A stretch of DNA of 64,000 nucleotides, taken from positions 1 through 64,000 of the forward strand of contig JAJRWB010000031.1 in NCBI GenBank assembly GCA_024276995.1, read 5' to 3'. This document shows positions 43,140-51,813 of this stretch, piece after piece. The stretch comes from Candidatus Eiseniibacteriota bacterium (GTDB taxonomy: Bacteria; Orphanbacterota; Orphanbacteria; Orphanbacterales; Orphanbacteraceae). Within the stretch, counting starts at the first letter, position 1. Every line of letters starts with the position of its first letter. The notes under the pieces are model-generated. The model made no database searches, was not told the origin of the DNA, and saw only the letters and a list, made by a program, of their open reading frames with translations. The position numbers were made by a program, and so were the translations under genes.

Positions 43140-44912
43140 CTACCGGTCGCCGCCGAAGTCGGGCCGGTAGTCGATATGAAAGTCGATTCCCTCGCGCATC
43201 GCCTCGCGGGCCGCATCGGCGACCTTTCCGAACCGAGGGTCGTCGGGGGCGAGGCGGGCGCACCGGTCGAAAATCTTCACCGCCTCGTCGATTTTCCCCT
43301 GGTTCGAAAGAGCCACTCCAAGATTCGAGTAGTTCTCCACCCTGTCGGGGAACGCTTCGACCAGATCCCTGAAGATCGCCTCCGCCCCGGCACAGTCGTC
43401 CGCCACGAGGAGCGCCATACCGAGAAGCTCGCGCACCCCCCTTTGTTCCGGGTAGCGGGCGAGCACCTCCTTCAGGATGCCGATCCCCTCATCGATCCTG
43501 CCCGAGTGGAGAAGCGCCCTCGCCTCGACGGCGCGGCGCACCGACACCTGGCGCTCGTCGAATTTCTTCACCTCGTCCTTCGCGTCGGGCAGATCGGCGA
43601 AGGGATCGCCCCGAGCCGGGGTGCTCGATCGATTGATATAACCGAGCGCTTCGAGCCGCTTCCGCTGTTCCTCGCCGATATCGCCGGTGACGGTCTCCAC
43701 TGGCGAAATGTTCTTTTCCCGCCTGAGATGCTCTTCCAGGATCGCTTCGAGTTCCCCACCGCGGTCGCGCCGCGTATCGTAGAGATTCTTCGTCTCCCCG
43801 GGGTCGTCGGCGAGATGATACAGCTCCTTTCGCGGCGCCTCGATGAACTTCCACTCCTCGGTGCGGATCGACCGCGTGGGACTCCAGCCGTAGGCGAAGT
43901 AGCCGAGAAACGCCTCGGTGTAAACCGGCGTCGCTTCGACGACGCCTCCCCTGAGAAGGGGCGAAACGTCGGTGCCGTCGATTCCTTTCGGCGGTTCGAG
44001 CCGCACCAGCGATAGGAGCGTCGGGAAGAGATCGATCGACCGGACAAGGGCGTGCTCCACACTTCCCTGGGGAACCAATCCGGGAGCAGAGAGAATCATC
44101 GGAACATGGACCGTCGGTTCATAAACGAAAAAACCGTGCTCCGCCTCTCCATGCTGCCCGAGCGATTCGCCGTGATCGGCCACCAGGGCGATCAGCGTGT
44201 TTTCATCGAGCCCCTTCGAACGGAGCCCGGCGAGAAGCCTGCCGATTTCGTAATCGGTATATGCCACCTCCCCGGCGTAGGCGCGGTTCGGGTATCTCGT
44301 ATCGTACGGCGGAGGAGGGTCGTACTTCGAATGGGGATCGAAGTAGTGGACCATCAGGAAGAATGGATCGTCCCCTCCGTCACGGATCCATTTCCACGCG
44401 GCGCCGGTCACGTCGCTTGCGCGCCGCTGCGCGCGGTCGCCGAGGGAGACCCCCTGGCGGCGGAACTCCTCGTTATAGATTTCCAGGTGCTCGGGAAAGG
44501 CATCGTCGTAAAAGGAGAATCCCTGCGTGAGGTTTCGCTCCTTTTCGAGCACCGCGGAACCGACCACCGCGCCGGTGCGATAACCCGCCGCGCGGAACAC
44601 TTCCGCCAGGGTGGTGAAGCCGTCGTCGAGGTTCGTCTGGTTGTTCCTCACCTGGTGGCGATACGGGTAGAGCGACGTGAGAATCGAGGTGATCGACGGG
44701 AGGGTGAAAGGCGCCTGGGTGAAAGCGGCGTCGAACCGGGTTCCGACCGCCGCAAGGGAATCGATGGAGGGGGTCGCGCCGAGAGTCGAACCGTAGCAAC
44801 CGAGATAGTCGGCGCGCAGCGTGTCGACCACGATGAGAAGCACGTTGACCTGGCGATGGCCGCCGGTGCACGCGAAAAAAAGGGGCAACAGGATGACGGC
44901 CGTCCGCTTCAT
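43140..44912 (-). CDS. sulfatase-superfamily lipoprotein with C-terminal tetratricopeptide repeats
   Basis: A 590-aa secreted protein. A short lipoprotein signal (F-F-A-C) precedes an alkaline phosphatase-fold domain with metal ligands V-V-D-T-L-R-A-D-Y-L-G-C-Y-G and L-V-A-D-H-G-E-S-L-G-Q-H-G. The nucleophile loop reads F-T-L-P-S-I in place of C/S-x-P-S-R, so formylglycine sulfatase activity is unlikely and a Thr nucleophile is possible. From about residue 460 the chain has two to three TPR-like repeats (E-A-R-A-L-L-H-S-G-R-I-D-E-G; N-L-G-V-A-L-S-N-Q-G-K-I-D-E-A). It lacks a ribosome binding site; a TAGCAT six bases before the ATG might be a -10. Confidence 0.85.
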   Translation of the reverse strand: MKRTAVILLPLFFACTGGHRQVNVLLIVVDTLRADYLGCYGSTLGATPSIDSLAAVGTRFDAAFTQAPFTLPSITSILTSLYPYRHQVRNNQTNLDDGFTTLAEVFRAAGYRTGAVVGSAVLEKERNLTQGFSFYDDAFPEHLEIYNEEFRRQGVSLGDRAQRRASDVTGAAWKWIRDGGDDPFFLMVHYFDPHSKYDPPPPYDTRYPNRAYAGEVAYTDYEIGRLLAGLRSKGLDENTLIALVADHGESLGQHGEAEHGFFVYEPTVHVPMILSAPGLVPQGSVEHALVRSIDLFPTLLSLVRLEPPKGIDGTDVSPLLRGGVVEATPVYTEAFLGYFAYGWSPTRSIRTEEWKFIEAPRKELYHLADDPGETKNLYDTRRDRGGELEAILEEHLRREKNISPVETVTGDIGEEQRKRLEALGYINRSSTPARGDPFADLPDAKDEVKKFDERQVSVRRAVEARALLHSGRIDEGIGILKEVLARYPEQRGVRELLGMALLVADDCAGAEAIFRDLVEAFPDRVENYSNLGVALSNQGKIDEAVKIFDRCARLAPDDPRFGKVADAAREAMREGIDFHIDYRPDFGGDR

Positions 44913-45005
44913 GGGACCATGCTACCGTCGATCGGGCGGAATGGCCCGTAAAAACTCGAAGCGGAGCCGGCGTCCTTTCTCGACCCTCCCCGGCCCGGGA
45001 CGATG

Positions 45006-45011
45006 TACAAT
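45006..45011 (+). promoter_or_regulatory. possible -10 element just before the amidase start
   Basis: TACAAT lies six bases before the ATG at 45018, the distance expected between a -10 element and a transcription start. No ribosome binding site is present. No good -35 is visible 16-18 bases upstream, so leaderless expression is only suggested. Confidence 0.35.
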
Positions 45012-45017
45012 CGCCCC

Positions 45018-47210
45018 ATGAGACGACGAATCCTCGAATGGCGGGGTCCCGTCGCGGCGGCGGTGCTGGGCGCAGCGGGGACGTTCCTGTCGTGCACTTC
45101 CCCTCCCCCGCCCGAGAGGGCGATCGATACGCTCTATGAGCGGTTGAGCGAGCGGCGGGCCGACTTTCCTGCCGACGCGGTGCGGGGAAAAGTAATCGTC
45201 ATCGACCCGGGCCACGGCGGGCGGTTCGACGGCACCACCGGCCGGGACGGCCTCAAGGAGAAGGACGTCAATCTCGGGGTCGCCCTCTATCTTTGGGGAC
45301 TTCTCCGCGAGGCTGGGGCGCGGCCCCTCCTGACGAGATCATCCGACATCGATCTTCTCCCCGGCGACGGGGGGGGGAGTCTCGCCGACGACCTGGCGAG
45401 ACGGGTCGCCATGGCCGACACCGCCTCCGCCGACCTGTTCTTGTCGATCCATCACAATGCACGCTCCGACACCGACAGGACGGTGAACCGGATCGAGGTA
45501 TACTACCCGATGGGGAGGACGGGCGCCTCCCTCGACGCCGGTCGCGCCGTGGCACAGCACCTCTCGAAGAATCTCGGCATCCCCGATGCGTCGGTCCTTC
45601 CGGGCAACTTCTACGTTCTCCGCGAGAACAGCCGTGTCGCCGTGCTCGGGGAGTCGTCGTATCTCTCCCACCCACCGGTGGAGGCGAAGCTCGCCCTCGG
45701 GGAGAAGAGACGTCTCGAGGCGGAAGCATACTTCCTCGGGATCGTCGCCTGGTTCGCCCGGGGGGTGCCGGCGTGCGCCATCGACAGGCCCGAGGAAACC
45801 GTGACGTCCTCCGGCGGACTGGTGCTGCGGGGAAAGGTGTCCGACGCGGCGGGCGGGGAAGGGATCGATCCCGCCACGGTGGAAGCGACACTCGACGGCG
45901 CGCCGCTCGACATCGTCTACGACGTGGCCGGCGGCCTCGTGGAAACGCCCCTGCCGGCGGATCTCGCGCCGGGAAAGCATGTCCTTTCCCTGGCGGCGCG
46001 GAATCTCGCCGGCAACGCCGCTCCCGAACAGGTCCGTGTTTTCGACGTTTCCTTCCCGCCTGTGCGCGCTGCCGCCGACGTGCTTCGGCTCCCGGTGGAT
46101 GAACCGACGATCCTCCTGGCGCTCACTCTCTTCGATGAACGGAACCTCCCGGTGAAAGAGGGGATGACGATCCGTGCCGATCCGGGAGGGGAAGAACGCG
46201 TCGGGCCGGGCGGAATGGTGCGATTCACGCTGCGCGGCGAGTCCCTGCCGCAGGTTCGACTCGGCACGGCGGAAGACACTTCCCGAGCACTCCATATCAC
46301 TCCCGGCGCTCCCGAGATGCCGGCGGGCGTTCTCCTCGCCGAGGAAGGGGGCCGTCCCGTTCCGGGGGCTCTCGTTTTCAAGGGGAGGGAACCGGTCGGA
46401 AAGACGGGACCGGGCGGATGGCTCGCCCTCGAGGCGCGCCCCGCGCGGACCGACCGCTTCACCGTACGCGCGGGTGGACGTCTTGCGACACGCATCGATT
46501 TCGACGGGGCGGTGGCGACGGCTCGGTTCGACCTTCCGAACGAATCCCCCCTCGCCGGTACGGTGATCCTCATCGACCCCGAGGGAGCGGACGAACCGCG
46601 CCTCTTCCCCCCTTCCGGCCAGTGTCTCGCCCTCGGCCGCTACCTCGAAGGGATGGTCCGCTGGGCAGGGGGGAAACCGCATCTCACCCGGGATAGCCCC
46701 GACTTCGTACCGGCGGCGGAGAGGATCTCCCTCGCGGCAAGGGACGGCGCGGACTACTGGATCACCGTGCGGACGGAGGAGGCGATGTCGGTACGCCATT
46801 TTCCCGGAAGCCGGCTGGGAGCCCCCGCGGCCCGTTCTGTGGCGGCGGCGCTCTCCGAAGCCCTCGGGGTGGACGTTCCGGTCCTCACGGGAGCGGAGCG
46901 GGTGCTCCGGGACACCCCCTGCCCGGCGCTGGTGGTCGCCCTCCCGCCGGTGGAGGACGGCCGCGCCGGCCGGGGTCGCCTCAGGCGCGCGGCACAGGCG
47001 ATCCTGGAGGGATTGGCGCTTCGCCTCGGCGCCCAAGAGCGGTCCGAACCGATCTCCATCGGTTCGCTCTCCCCGGGATCGCTCGTCCGGATCGACAGGT
47101 CGGTCACGTTCCAGACGCTGAGCGGCGACACGCTCATCATCCGTTTCGCCCCGAAGGGAGATCACAGGATCGAGGTGGAAAGAGACGGCGTCTGGTCGAA
47201 GTCCGACTGA
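45018..47210 (+). CDS. N-acetylmuramoyl-L-alanine amidase with a second, degenerate amidase copy
   Basis: A roughly 730-aa envelope protein. The N-terminal signal ends L-S-C (weak lipobox). The first amidase_3 domain (about residues 55-250) has zinc ligands and catalytic Glu: D-P-G-H-G-G, E-K-D-V-N-L, S-I-H-H-N-A and L-G-E-S-S-Y-L-S-H. A beta-sandwich segment follows. Near residue 510 a second copy begins (G-T-V-I-L-I-D-P-E-G-A-D), with the zinc His replaced, V-R-T-E-E where S-I-H-H-N is expected, and no E-x-x-F/Y. A small SH3-like end follows. The enzyme cleaves peptides from peptidoglycan. An ATG at 45003 is an alternative start. Confidence 0.88.
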   Translation: MRRRILEWRGPVAAAVLGAAGTFLSCTSPPPPERAIDTLYERLSERRADFPADAVRGKVIVIDPGHGGRFDGTTGRDGLKEKDVNLGVALYLWGLLREAGARPLLTRSSDIDLLPGDGGGSLADDLARRVAMADTASADLFLSIHHNARSDTDRTVNRIEVYYPMGRTGASLDAGRAVAQHLSKNLGIPDASVLPGNFYVLRENSRVAVLGESSYLSHPPVEAKLALGEKRRLEAEAYFLGIVAWFARGVPACAIDRPEETVTSSGGLVLRGKVSDAAGGEGIDPATVEATLDGAPLDIVYDVAGGLVETPLPADLAPGKHVLSLAARNLAGNAAPEQVRVFDVSFPPVRAAADVLRLPVDEPTILLALTLFDERNLPVKEGMTIRADPGGEERVGPGGMVRFTLRGESLPQVRLGTAEDTSRALHITPGAPEMPAGVLLAEEGGRPVPGALVFKGREPVGKTGPGGWLALEARPARTDRFTVRAGGRLATRIDFDGAVATARFDLPNESPLAGTVILIDPEGADEPRLFPPSGQCLALGRYLEGMVRWAGGKPHLTRDSPDFVPAAERISLAARDGADYWITVRTEEAMSVRHFPGSRLGAPAARSVAAALSEALGVDVPVLTGAERVLRDTPCPALVVALPPVEDGRAGRGRLRRAAQAILEGLALRLGAQERSEPISIGSLSPGSLVRIDRSVTFQTLSGDTLIIRFAPKGDHRIEVERDGVWSKSD

Positions 47211-47228
47211 TCTTCCCGGCCCGCCCGG

Positions 47229-47744
47229 TCAGCCTCCCGGATTTCCGAAATTCTCCGGGGGAAGATCCCTCAAGAACTTGCGAAGCGCCTCGGAATCGAT
47301 CTCCTCGCTTTCGGCCTCCGCACCTCTTTCCATCTGGAAGAGGGAAGGTTCCACCATGATCGGCGCCTTCGTCCGGAGGGCGACGGCGATCGAATCGGAA
47401 GGGCGGGCATCGACGGAGAGCACATCCTGCTCATCCCTGCGGATCAGCAGTTTCGCGAAAAAGGTGGCGTCGCGAAGCTCGGTGATCAGCACCTTCACCA
47501 CCTGCGCGCCGAGACCGTCGACGACCGTCTTCAGTAGATCGTGGGTCAGCGGCCTCTGGAACTTCCTTCCCGCCAGCTCGAGGGCGATCGAACTCGCTTC
47601 GGCGGGACCGATCCAGATCGGGAGGACGCGGTTTCCCCCGACCTCCTGGAGGATCACCACCGGGGAGTTGTTCCGCTCGTCGCGCGCGAGACCGCTCACT
47701 CTTACCTGTACCGGATCGGAAGACAAGGAGGCCCACCCTTTCAT
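47229..47744 (-). CDS. bifunctional nuclease family protein (DUF151)
   Basis: A 171-aa BFN-type protein. Family core: V-V-I-L-Q-E-V-G-G-N-R-V-L-P-I-W-I-G-P, then A-S-S-I-A-L-E-L-A-G and a D-A-R-P-S-D-S-I-A-V-A-L-R block. Some plant members have DNase/RNase activity, but bacterial function is uncertain. The C-terminal tail is acidic. No clear ribosome site precedes the ATG. It is the last gene of the translation operon, 84 bases after the parvulin-type gene. Confidence 0.85.
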   Translation of the reverse strand: MKGWASLSSDPVQVRVSGLARDERNNSPVVILQEVGGNRVLPIWIGPAEASSIALELAGRKFQRPLTHDLLKTVVDGLGAQVVKVLITELRDATFFAKLLIRRDEQDVLSVDARPSDSIAVALRTKAPIMVEPSLFQMERGAEAESEEIDSEALRKFLRDLPPENFGNPGG

Positions 47745-47827
47745 CGCCGGGCCGAATCACCCGGCACGGTGAAAAGGTAGGCATTCAACCTTTGGGCGTC
47801 AAGGCGGCGGCGCCCCCCGCAGACCGA

Positions 47828-49012
47828 TCAGTCGTCTTCGAAGGAAGGAGGCTCCTTCCCCATGTTCTCCAGCATCCAGCGGGCGGACTTCTTCATCTCT
47901 TCGGAGCAGCCGTTCGGCCGCTTCACCACTTCCTCGAGGGCGCGCCGGGCGAGATCGAACTTGTTCAGCTCCTCGGAATAGACGAAGCCCACCATGAACT
48001 GCGCCTCGCACGCATGTTCGTCCTCCGGATAGCGGTCGACGATCTCCTGGTAGTAGCCGACGCGCTTCTGCGGGTCGGTGGTCTTCTGCGCGAGTTCGAA
48101 GAGGGCCTGCGCCTCCTCGGCCGCGTCGATCTCCTCCTTCGTCGCCGGTCCCCTCGATTCGGCGAGACTCTCCTCGTCGATCCGGACACCGTACTTTTCG
48201 CGCAGCACCGCGACCTTCTCTTTGCGGACCTTGTCGTTGAACTGAGCTTGGAAGGTTCTTCGGATCGTCTCGGACGCCTTCTCGAAGGGGATCACCGTCT
48301 CGGGGGTCCTCTCGGTCACGGTGAAGACATGGAATCCCTTCGGGGTCCGGATCACCGGCGAGATCGTCCCAATCGTGAGGGAGTCGATAGTGGCGGACAT
48401 TTCGAGCGACGGACCGACGAAGGGGATGAGGGAGGTGCCCGCCGCCACCGGTCCGATCTTTCCCATCCGCTGGCGGACCGCCTCGTCGGTGCAGTAGTCA
48501 TCCACCACCTTCACCCAGTCGGCCCCCGCGAGAAGGAGTTTCCTCACCTGCTCCGCGTCCTCCCTGTTGTCGACCACCACCTGGCGGACCTCCGACTGGA
48601 GCGGTCTTGTATAGAGATCCTCGAGGTGCTCATCGTAGTAGGACCGCAGATCATTCTCGTTCATCCGGGTGTACGGCTCGATCTCCCGTTCGTAGTACGC
48701 CTTGATCATCACGCGGCGAACCTCGTCCGCGATTCGGCGGGCCACCGCCGGGTTCTCGTCGAGCTTCTGTTCCTTGGCCGCGATGTAGATCGCCTCCTCG
48801 TCGATCATGCCGTCGAGCAGCTTTCGCCTCCCCTCCTTCGACTCGAACTGCGAGCGCACATTGGGGGGCATCGTGGCCAGGCGACGATCCAGATCTTCCG
48901 ACGTGATCCGATGATCCCCCACGCGGGCGAGCTCCGTCTCCCGGTTCTTTTTTCCGCCGCAGCCGGCCAGCAGGGCGAGGGCGAACAGAACGATTCCGGC
49001 AAAACGCCACAT
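47828..49012 (-). CDS. SurA/PpiC-type peptidyl-prolyl isomerase lipoprotein
   Basis: A 394-aa periplasmic chaperone. The lipoprotein signal ends L-L-A-G-C-G-G. An N-terminal SurA-N-like helical region is followed by a parvulin domain (about residues 140-260) with the typical V-R-Q-V-V-V-D-N-R-E-D-A-E, then T-P-K-G-F-H-V-F-T-V-T-E-R. The C-terminal 110 residues form a helical, TPR-like tail. It probably folds outer-membrane proteins. AGGAGG lies 11 bases before the ATG at 49012. It is 32 bases downstream of rplI. Confidence 0.85.
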   Translation of the reverse strand: MWRFAGIVLFALALLAGCGGKKNRETELARVGDHRITSEDLDRRLATMPPNVRSQFESKEGRRKLLDGMIDEEAIYIAAKEQKLDENPAVARRIADEVRRVMIKAYYEREIEPYTRMNENDLRSYYDEHLEDLYTRPLQSEVRQVVVDNREDAEQVRKLLLAGADWVKVVDDYCTDEAVRQRMGKIGPVAAGTSLIPFVGPSLEMSATIDSLTIGTISPVIRTPKGFHVFTVTERTPETVIPFEKASETIRRTFQAQFNDKVRKEKVAVLREKYGVRIDEESLAESRGPATKEEIDAAEEAQALFELAQKTTDPQKRVGYYQEIVDRYPEDEHACEAQFMVGFVYSEELNKFDLARRALEEVVKRPNGCSEEMKKSARWMLENMGKEPPSFEDD

Positions 49013-49044
49013 GGTCAGGCAAACCTCCTTCGGGGAAAGACGGC

Positions 49045-49488
49045 TCAGCTCTTCACAACCCAGACTTTGATGGCGCACTCCACGTCACGGTGGAGCTTGA
49101 TCGGCACCGTGTAGACACCGAGGGCCTTGATCGGCTCTTCGAGCAGGATCAACCTCTTGTCGATTTCATACCCCTGTCCCTTGAGCAGTTCCTCGATATC
49201 GTGGGACGTGACCGACCCGAAGAGGCGATCCTCTTCGCCCACCTGCACCTCGGCGGTGACGGAAACCTTCTTCAGCTTCTCGGAAAGCCGCTCCGCGTGG
49301 CGTTTCACCTTGTTCTCGCGAACGTCGTGGAGCTTCTCCTCTTCCTGGAGCATCCTCAGGTTCCCGGTGGTGGCGGCCACCGCCAGCTTCCTCGGGATCA
49401 GGTAGTTCCTCGCGTATCCCCGGGCGACCGAAACCCGGTCACCGCGCCCGCCCAGGCTTTCGATATCCTGTCGCAAAATCACTTCCAC
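49045..49488 (-). CDS. rplI: 50S ribosomal protein L9
   Basis: A 147-aa protein with the full L9 layout: N-terminal domain M-E-V-I-L-R-Q-D-I-E-S-L-G-G-R-G-D with the family block V-A-R-G-Y-A-R-N-Y-L-I-P-R-K-L-A, a long central helix and the C-terminal domain L-F-G-S-V-T-S-H-D-I. It binds 23S rRNA near L1. It sits four bases after the DUF2232 gene, as in the conserved rpsF-ssb-rpsR-rplI order. Confidence 0.96.
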   Translation of the reverse strand: MEVILRQDIESLGGRGDRVSVARGYARNYLIPRKLAVAATTGNLRMLQEEEKLHDVRENKVKRHAERLSEKLKKVSVTAEVQVGEEDRLFGSVTSHDIEELLKGQGYEIDKRLILLEEPIKALGVYTVPIKLHRDVECAIKVWVVKS

Positions 49489-49491
49489 CGG

Positions 49492-50439
49492 TCATTCCTC
49501 TCTTTCCGCGTCCTTACCCGCTCTTCGAAAATCGAACCACGTGTCGAACAGGCCTGCCCCGGTGGTGGCGATCACGAAGAACGGAAACACCAGCACCACC
49601 GCGGCGACAAAAAACAGTGTCCGCGCGACGGTTGAAACCCCTTTCGACCGAAACTGCCATGACAGGACCGCGAGACCCTGTACGAAATAGACCGAGCAGA
49701 GGCCAAAGAGCAGGTTCGCCGCCCACCCCCCGGCTCTTTCACCTCCCACCAGAACACCGGCGAGACCCGCCGCGAAGAGCCACACCAGTGCGAAGGGCGT
49801 CTTCCACTCCCGGAAAGGAGCAAGCTCCCGGAACGCCAGACCGTACCGCCCGAGGACGCCGCACGCCAAGCGGTAGACGATGGTCGTCAGACCAAGAAAA
49901 TACAGGACGAGCGCCGCCGGCATGACGGTAATCGCCGTCTCCACCATCCAGCGGGTCATCTCGCCGGCCAGTTTGAGCGACTCCGGGTCGCTCCCGATCT
50001 CCCGGTTGAGCGCCAAGCTCCCCTGCACCACGCGATCCACTTCCGCCTCCCGCTCCTCCGGCGCCGGTGGAGCGGCGATCAGGAAGAAAGCGATGAGAAG
50101 GAAGGGGATCGATGCCTCGGCGATCGACACAGAAGGCTTCAGGCTGAGCGTCATCCCCCGGGCGAGGAGGAGTCCGCTCACTCCCACAGGGAGCGCCGTC
50201 CTCAGGCCGAGACCGATATCGCGCGAAACCGCCACGAGGAGGAGGAATCCCGCGAGAGCCGCGAAAAGCGCCCTCGACGGCTCCACCCTGTAGAGCAGCA
50301 CGAGCGCCACGGGCGCCCCGAGCCTTCCCACCAGTTCGAGCAGCGAGGCGTTTCCCGTGCCCGCCACCAGGATCGAACTGGCGCCGAAAAGAGCCCACAC
50401 GGAAGGAAGCGGCCGATCGACGTGACCGTCCCCGCCCAC
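49492..50439 (-). CDS. YybS-like membrane protein (DUF2232)
   Basis: A 315-aa integral membrane protein with about eight hydrophobic segments. It resembles DUF2232/YybS mainly through its position between rpsR and rplI, where Firmicutes and several other phyla carry this family, and through its hydrophobic pattern. The start is GTG at 50439, 11 bases after the rpsR stop. Function unknown; the family may be a transporter-type membrane subunit. Confidence 0.78.
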   Translation of the reverse strand: MGGDGHVDRPLPSVWALFGASSILVAGTGNASLLELVGRLGAPVALVLLYRVEPSRALFAALAGFLLLVAVSRDIGLGLRTALPVGVSGLLLARGMTLSLKPSVSIAEASIPFLLIAFFLIAAPPAPEEREAEVDRVVQGSLALNREIGSDPESLKLAGEMTRWMVETAITVMPAALVLYFLGLTTIVYRLACGVLGRYGLAFRELAPFREWKTPFALVWLFAAGLAGVLVGGERAGGWAANLLFGLCSVYFVQGLAVLSWQFRSKGVSTVARTLFFVAAVVLVFPFFVIATTGAGLFDTWFDFRRAGKDAEREE

Positions 50440-50449
50440 GGCGAGGACC

Positions 50450-50680
50450 TTACTCCCCGACGTACGGAATCAGCGCCATCTGGCGGGCCCGCTTGATCGC
50501 CCGCGTAATCGCCCGCATATCCTTCGCCGACAGCTTGCAGATCCGTCTCGGGACGATCTTCCCGCGATCGGTGATGAACCGGCGGATCAGCCGATCGTCC
50601 TTGTAGTCGATCTCCCGGCCCTTTTCGAGGTTCAGCTGGCGCACGCGCCGCCGATCCCGGCGATCATCGAATCTTCTCAT
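50450..50680 (-). CDS. rpsR: 30S ribosomal protein S18
   Basis: A 76-aa basic protein with the S18 signature: [23 protein letters not shown] and a basic C-terminal helix. It pairs with S6 on the 30S platform. The N-terminus is rich in Arg and lacks the zinc cysteines of some S18 forms. It follows ssb by about 90 bases, with a strong hairpin between. Confidence 0.95.
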   Translation of the reverse strand: MRRFDDRRDRRRVRQLNLEKGREIDYKDDRLIRRFITDRGKIVPRRICKLSAKDMRAITRAIKRARQMALIPYVGE

Positions 50681-50732
50681 CTGTTCCCTTCTCCCGCGAA
50701 TGAGTCATGGACACCGGCGCCACGGGCCGGCG

Positions 50733-50758
50733 GCCCTGCGCCCCGGAGGGCGCAGGGC
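50733..50758 (-). other. strong hairpin between ssb and rpsR
   Basis: GCCCTGCGCCC (50733-50743) and GGGCGCAGGGC (50748-50758) form an 11-base perfect stem around a four-base loop, 14 bases after the ssb stop. No U-tract follows, so it may be an mRNA-stability element, an attenuator or an S18/S6 site rather than a terminator. Confidence 0.6.
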
Positions 50759-50771
50759 AACCCGGATCGGA

Positions 50772-51218
50772 TCAAAACGGAATATCGTCGTCTTCATCGC
50801 CCGACGCAGGAGTGCTTCCCGCGCCCACCGGTTCCGATTTCGATTGCGGCTGCGGCGAAAAATCGCCGTCGCTGCGCTTGTCGAGCGCCTGGACGCTCAT
50901 GGCGTTCACCTCGATGGTGCTCCGCTTCTGGCCGTCCTGGGTTTCCCACGACCGGCTCTGGAGCCTTCCCTCGACGAGAACGGCACTCCCCTTCTTGAGA
51001 ACTTCGCCAAGACGCTCTGCGAGCTTCTGCCACGCCACGACGTTCACATAGCAGACGTCATCGCGCCACTCGCCCGACTGATCCCGGAATCTCCGGTTCA
51101 CGGCGATGCCGAAATTAAGCACCGCCGCCCCGGAGGGCGTATATCTCGACTCCGGGTCACGGGTCAGTCTCCCCATCAGGAGGACCTTGTTCAAAGTTCC
51201 CAACCTCACTTCCGCCAT
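50772..51218 (-). CDS. ssb: single-stranded DNA-binding protein
   Basis: A 148-aa SSB. The OB-fold starts L-N-K-V-L-L-M-G-R-L-T-R-D-P-E and includes F-G-I-A-V-N-R-R-F and V-V-A-W-Q-K-L-A-E. The flexible tail ends D-E-D-D-D-I-P-F, the classical protein-recruiting tip. The frame is open far upstream (51485), but the ATG at 51218 has AGGAGG six bases upstream and matches the family start. Confidence 0.95.
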   Translation of the reverse strand: MAEVRLGTLNKVLLMGRLTRDPESRYTPSGAAVLNFGIAVNRRFRDQSGEWRDDVCYVNVVAWQKLAERLGEVLKKGSAVLVEGRLQSRSWETQDGQKRSTIEVNAMSVQALDKRSDGDFSPQPQSKSEPVGAGSTPASGDEDDDIPF

Positions 51219-51246
51219 CACATCCCTCCTTTTCCAGCCCGGTCCG

Positions 51247-51798
51247 CTACTCGGACTTTTCCGCTTCTTCTTCCGCTTCCCCGGCGGGCTCGACCGGTGA
51301 AGCCTCCTTCTCCGCGGGCTGCACTTCAGCCTGCGATTGCGAATCGGAGACCGTTTCCGGCTCCGTTTCCGTCTTCGTCTCGACGGCGCTCTCTTCCTTC
51401 GGCGCCTCCGACGCGGCCGTTGCGACGGACGCTGCCGGGGAGGCGGAAGGGGCGGCCTCCTCCGTGCGCGGCCTGAGCGGCTCACCGGGGGTCATCATCG
51501 GCCCGGTCGGGAGTTTCTCCCGCCGGAGCACCATGTGGCGAAGCACCGGCTCGCTCAGTTTCAGGATCCGCTGGAGCGGCGCGATCTGCGCCGGGTCGGT
51601 CTCGTAATAGAGAACGGCGTAGTACCCGTCGCTTCGTCCCGCGATCTCGTAGGCGAGCCTTCTGCGGCCCACTTTCTCCACCAGGTGCATCGAACCGCCG
51701 TTCGACTCGACAAAACCGACGATCCTGTCGATTTCATCCTCGATCGTCTGAGGCTCATTCTGGGTGTCCAGAATCAGCATGGTTTCATAAATGGCCAA
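51247..51798 (-). CDS. rpsF: 30S ribosomal protein S6 with long Glu/Ala-rich tail
   Basis: An S6 protein of 183 aa. Residues 1-95 are the normal S6 fold ([26 protein letters not shown]). About 88 extra residues follow, mostly Ala, Glu, Ser, Thr and Pro, highly acidic. E. coli S6 has a Glu tail added by RimK; here an acidic tail is encoded. It lies 15 bases after hppA and 28 before ssb. Confidence 0.93.
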   Translation of the reverse strand: MAIYETMLILDTQNEPQTIEDEIDRIVGFVESNGGSMHLVEKVGRRRLAYEIAGRSDGYYAVLYYETDPAQIAPLQRILKLSEPVLRHMVLRREKLPTGPMMTPGEPLRPRTEEAAPSASPAASVATAASEAPKEESAVETKTETEPETVSDSQSQAEVQPAEKEASPVEPAGEAEEEAEKSE

Positions 51799-51813
51799 CC
51801 GAACAGTCCTCCT

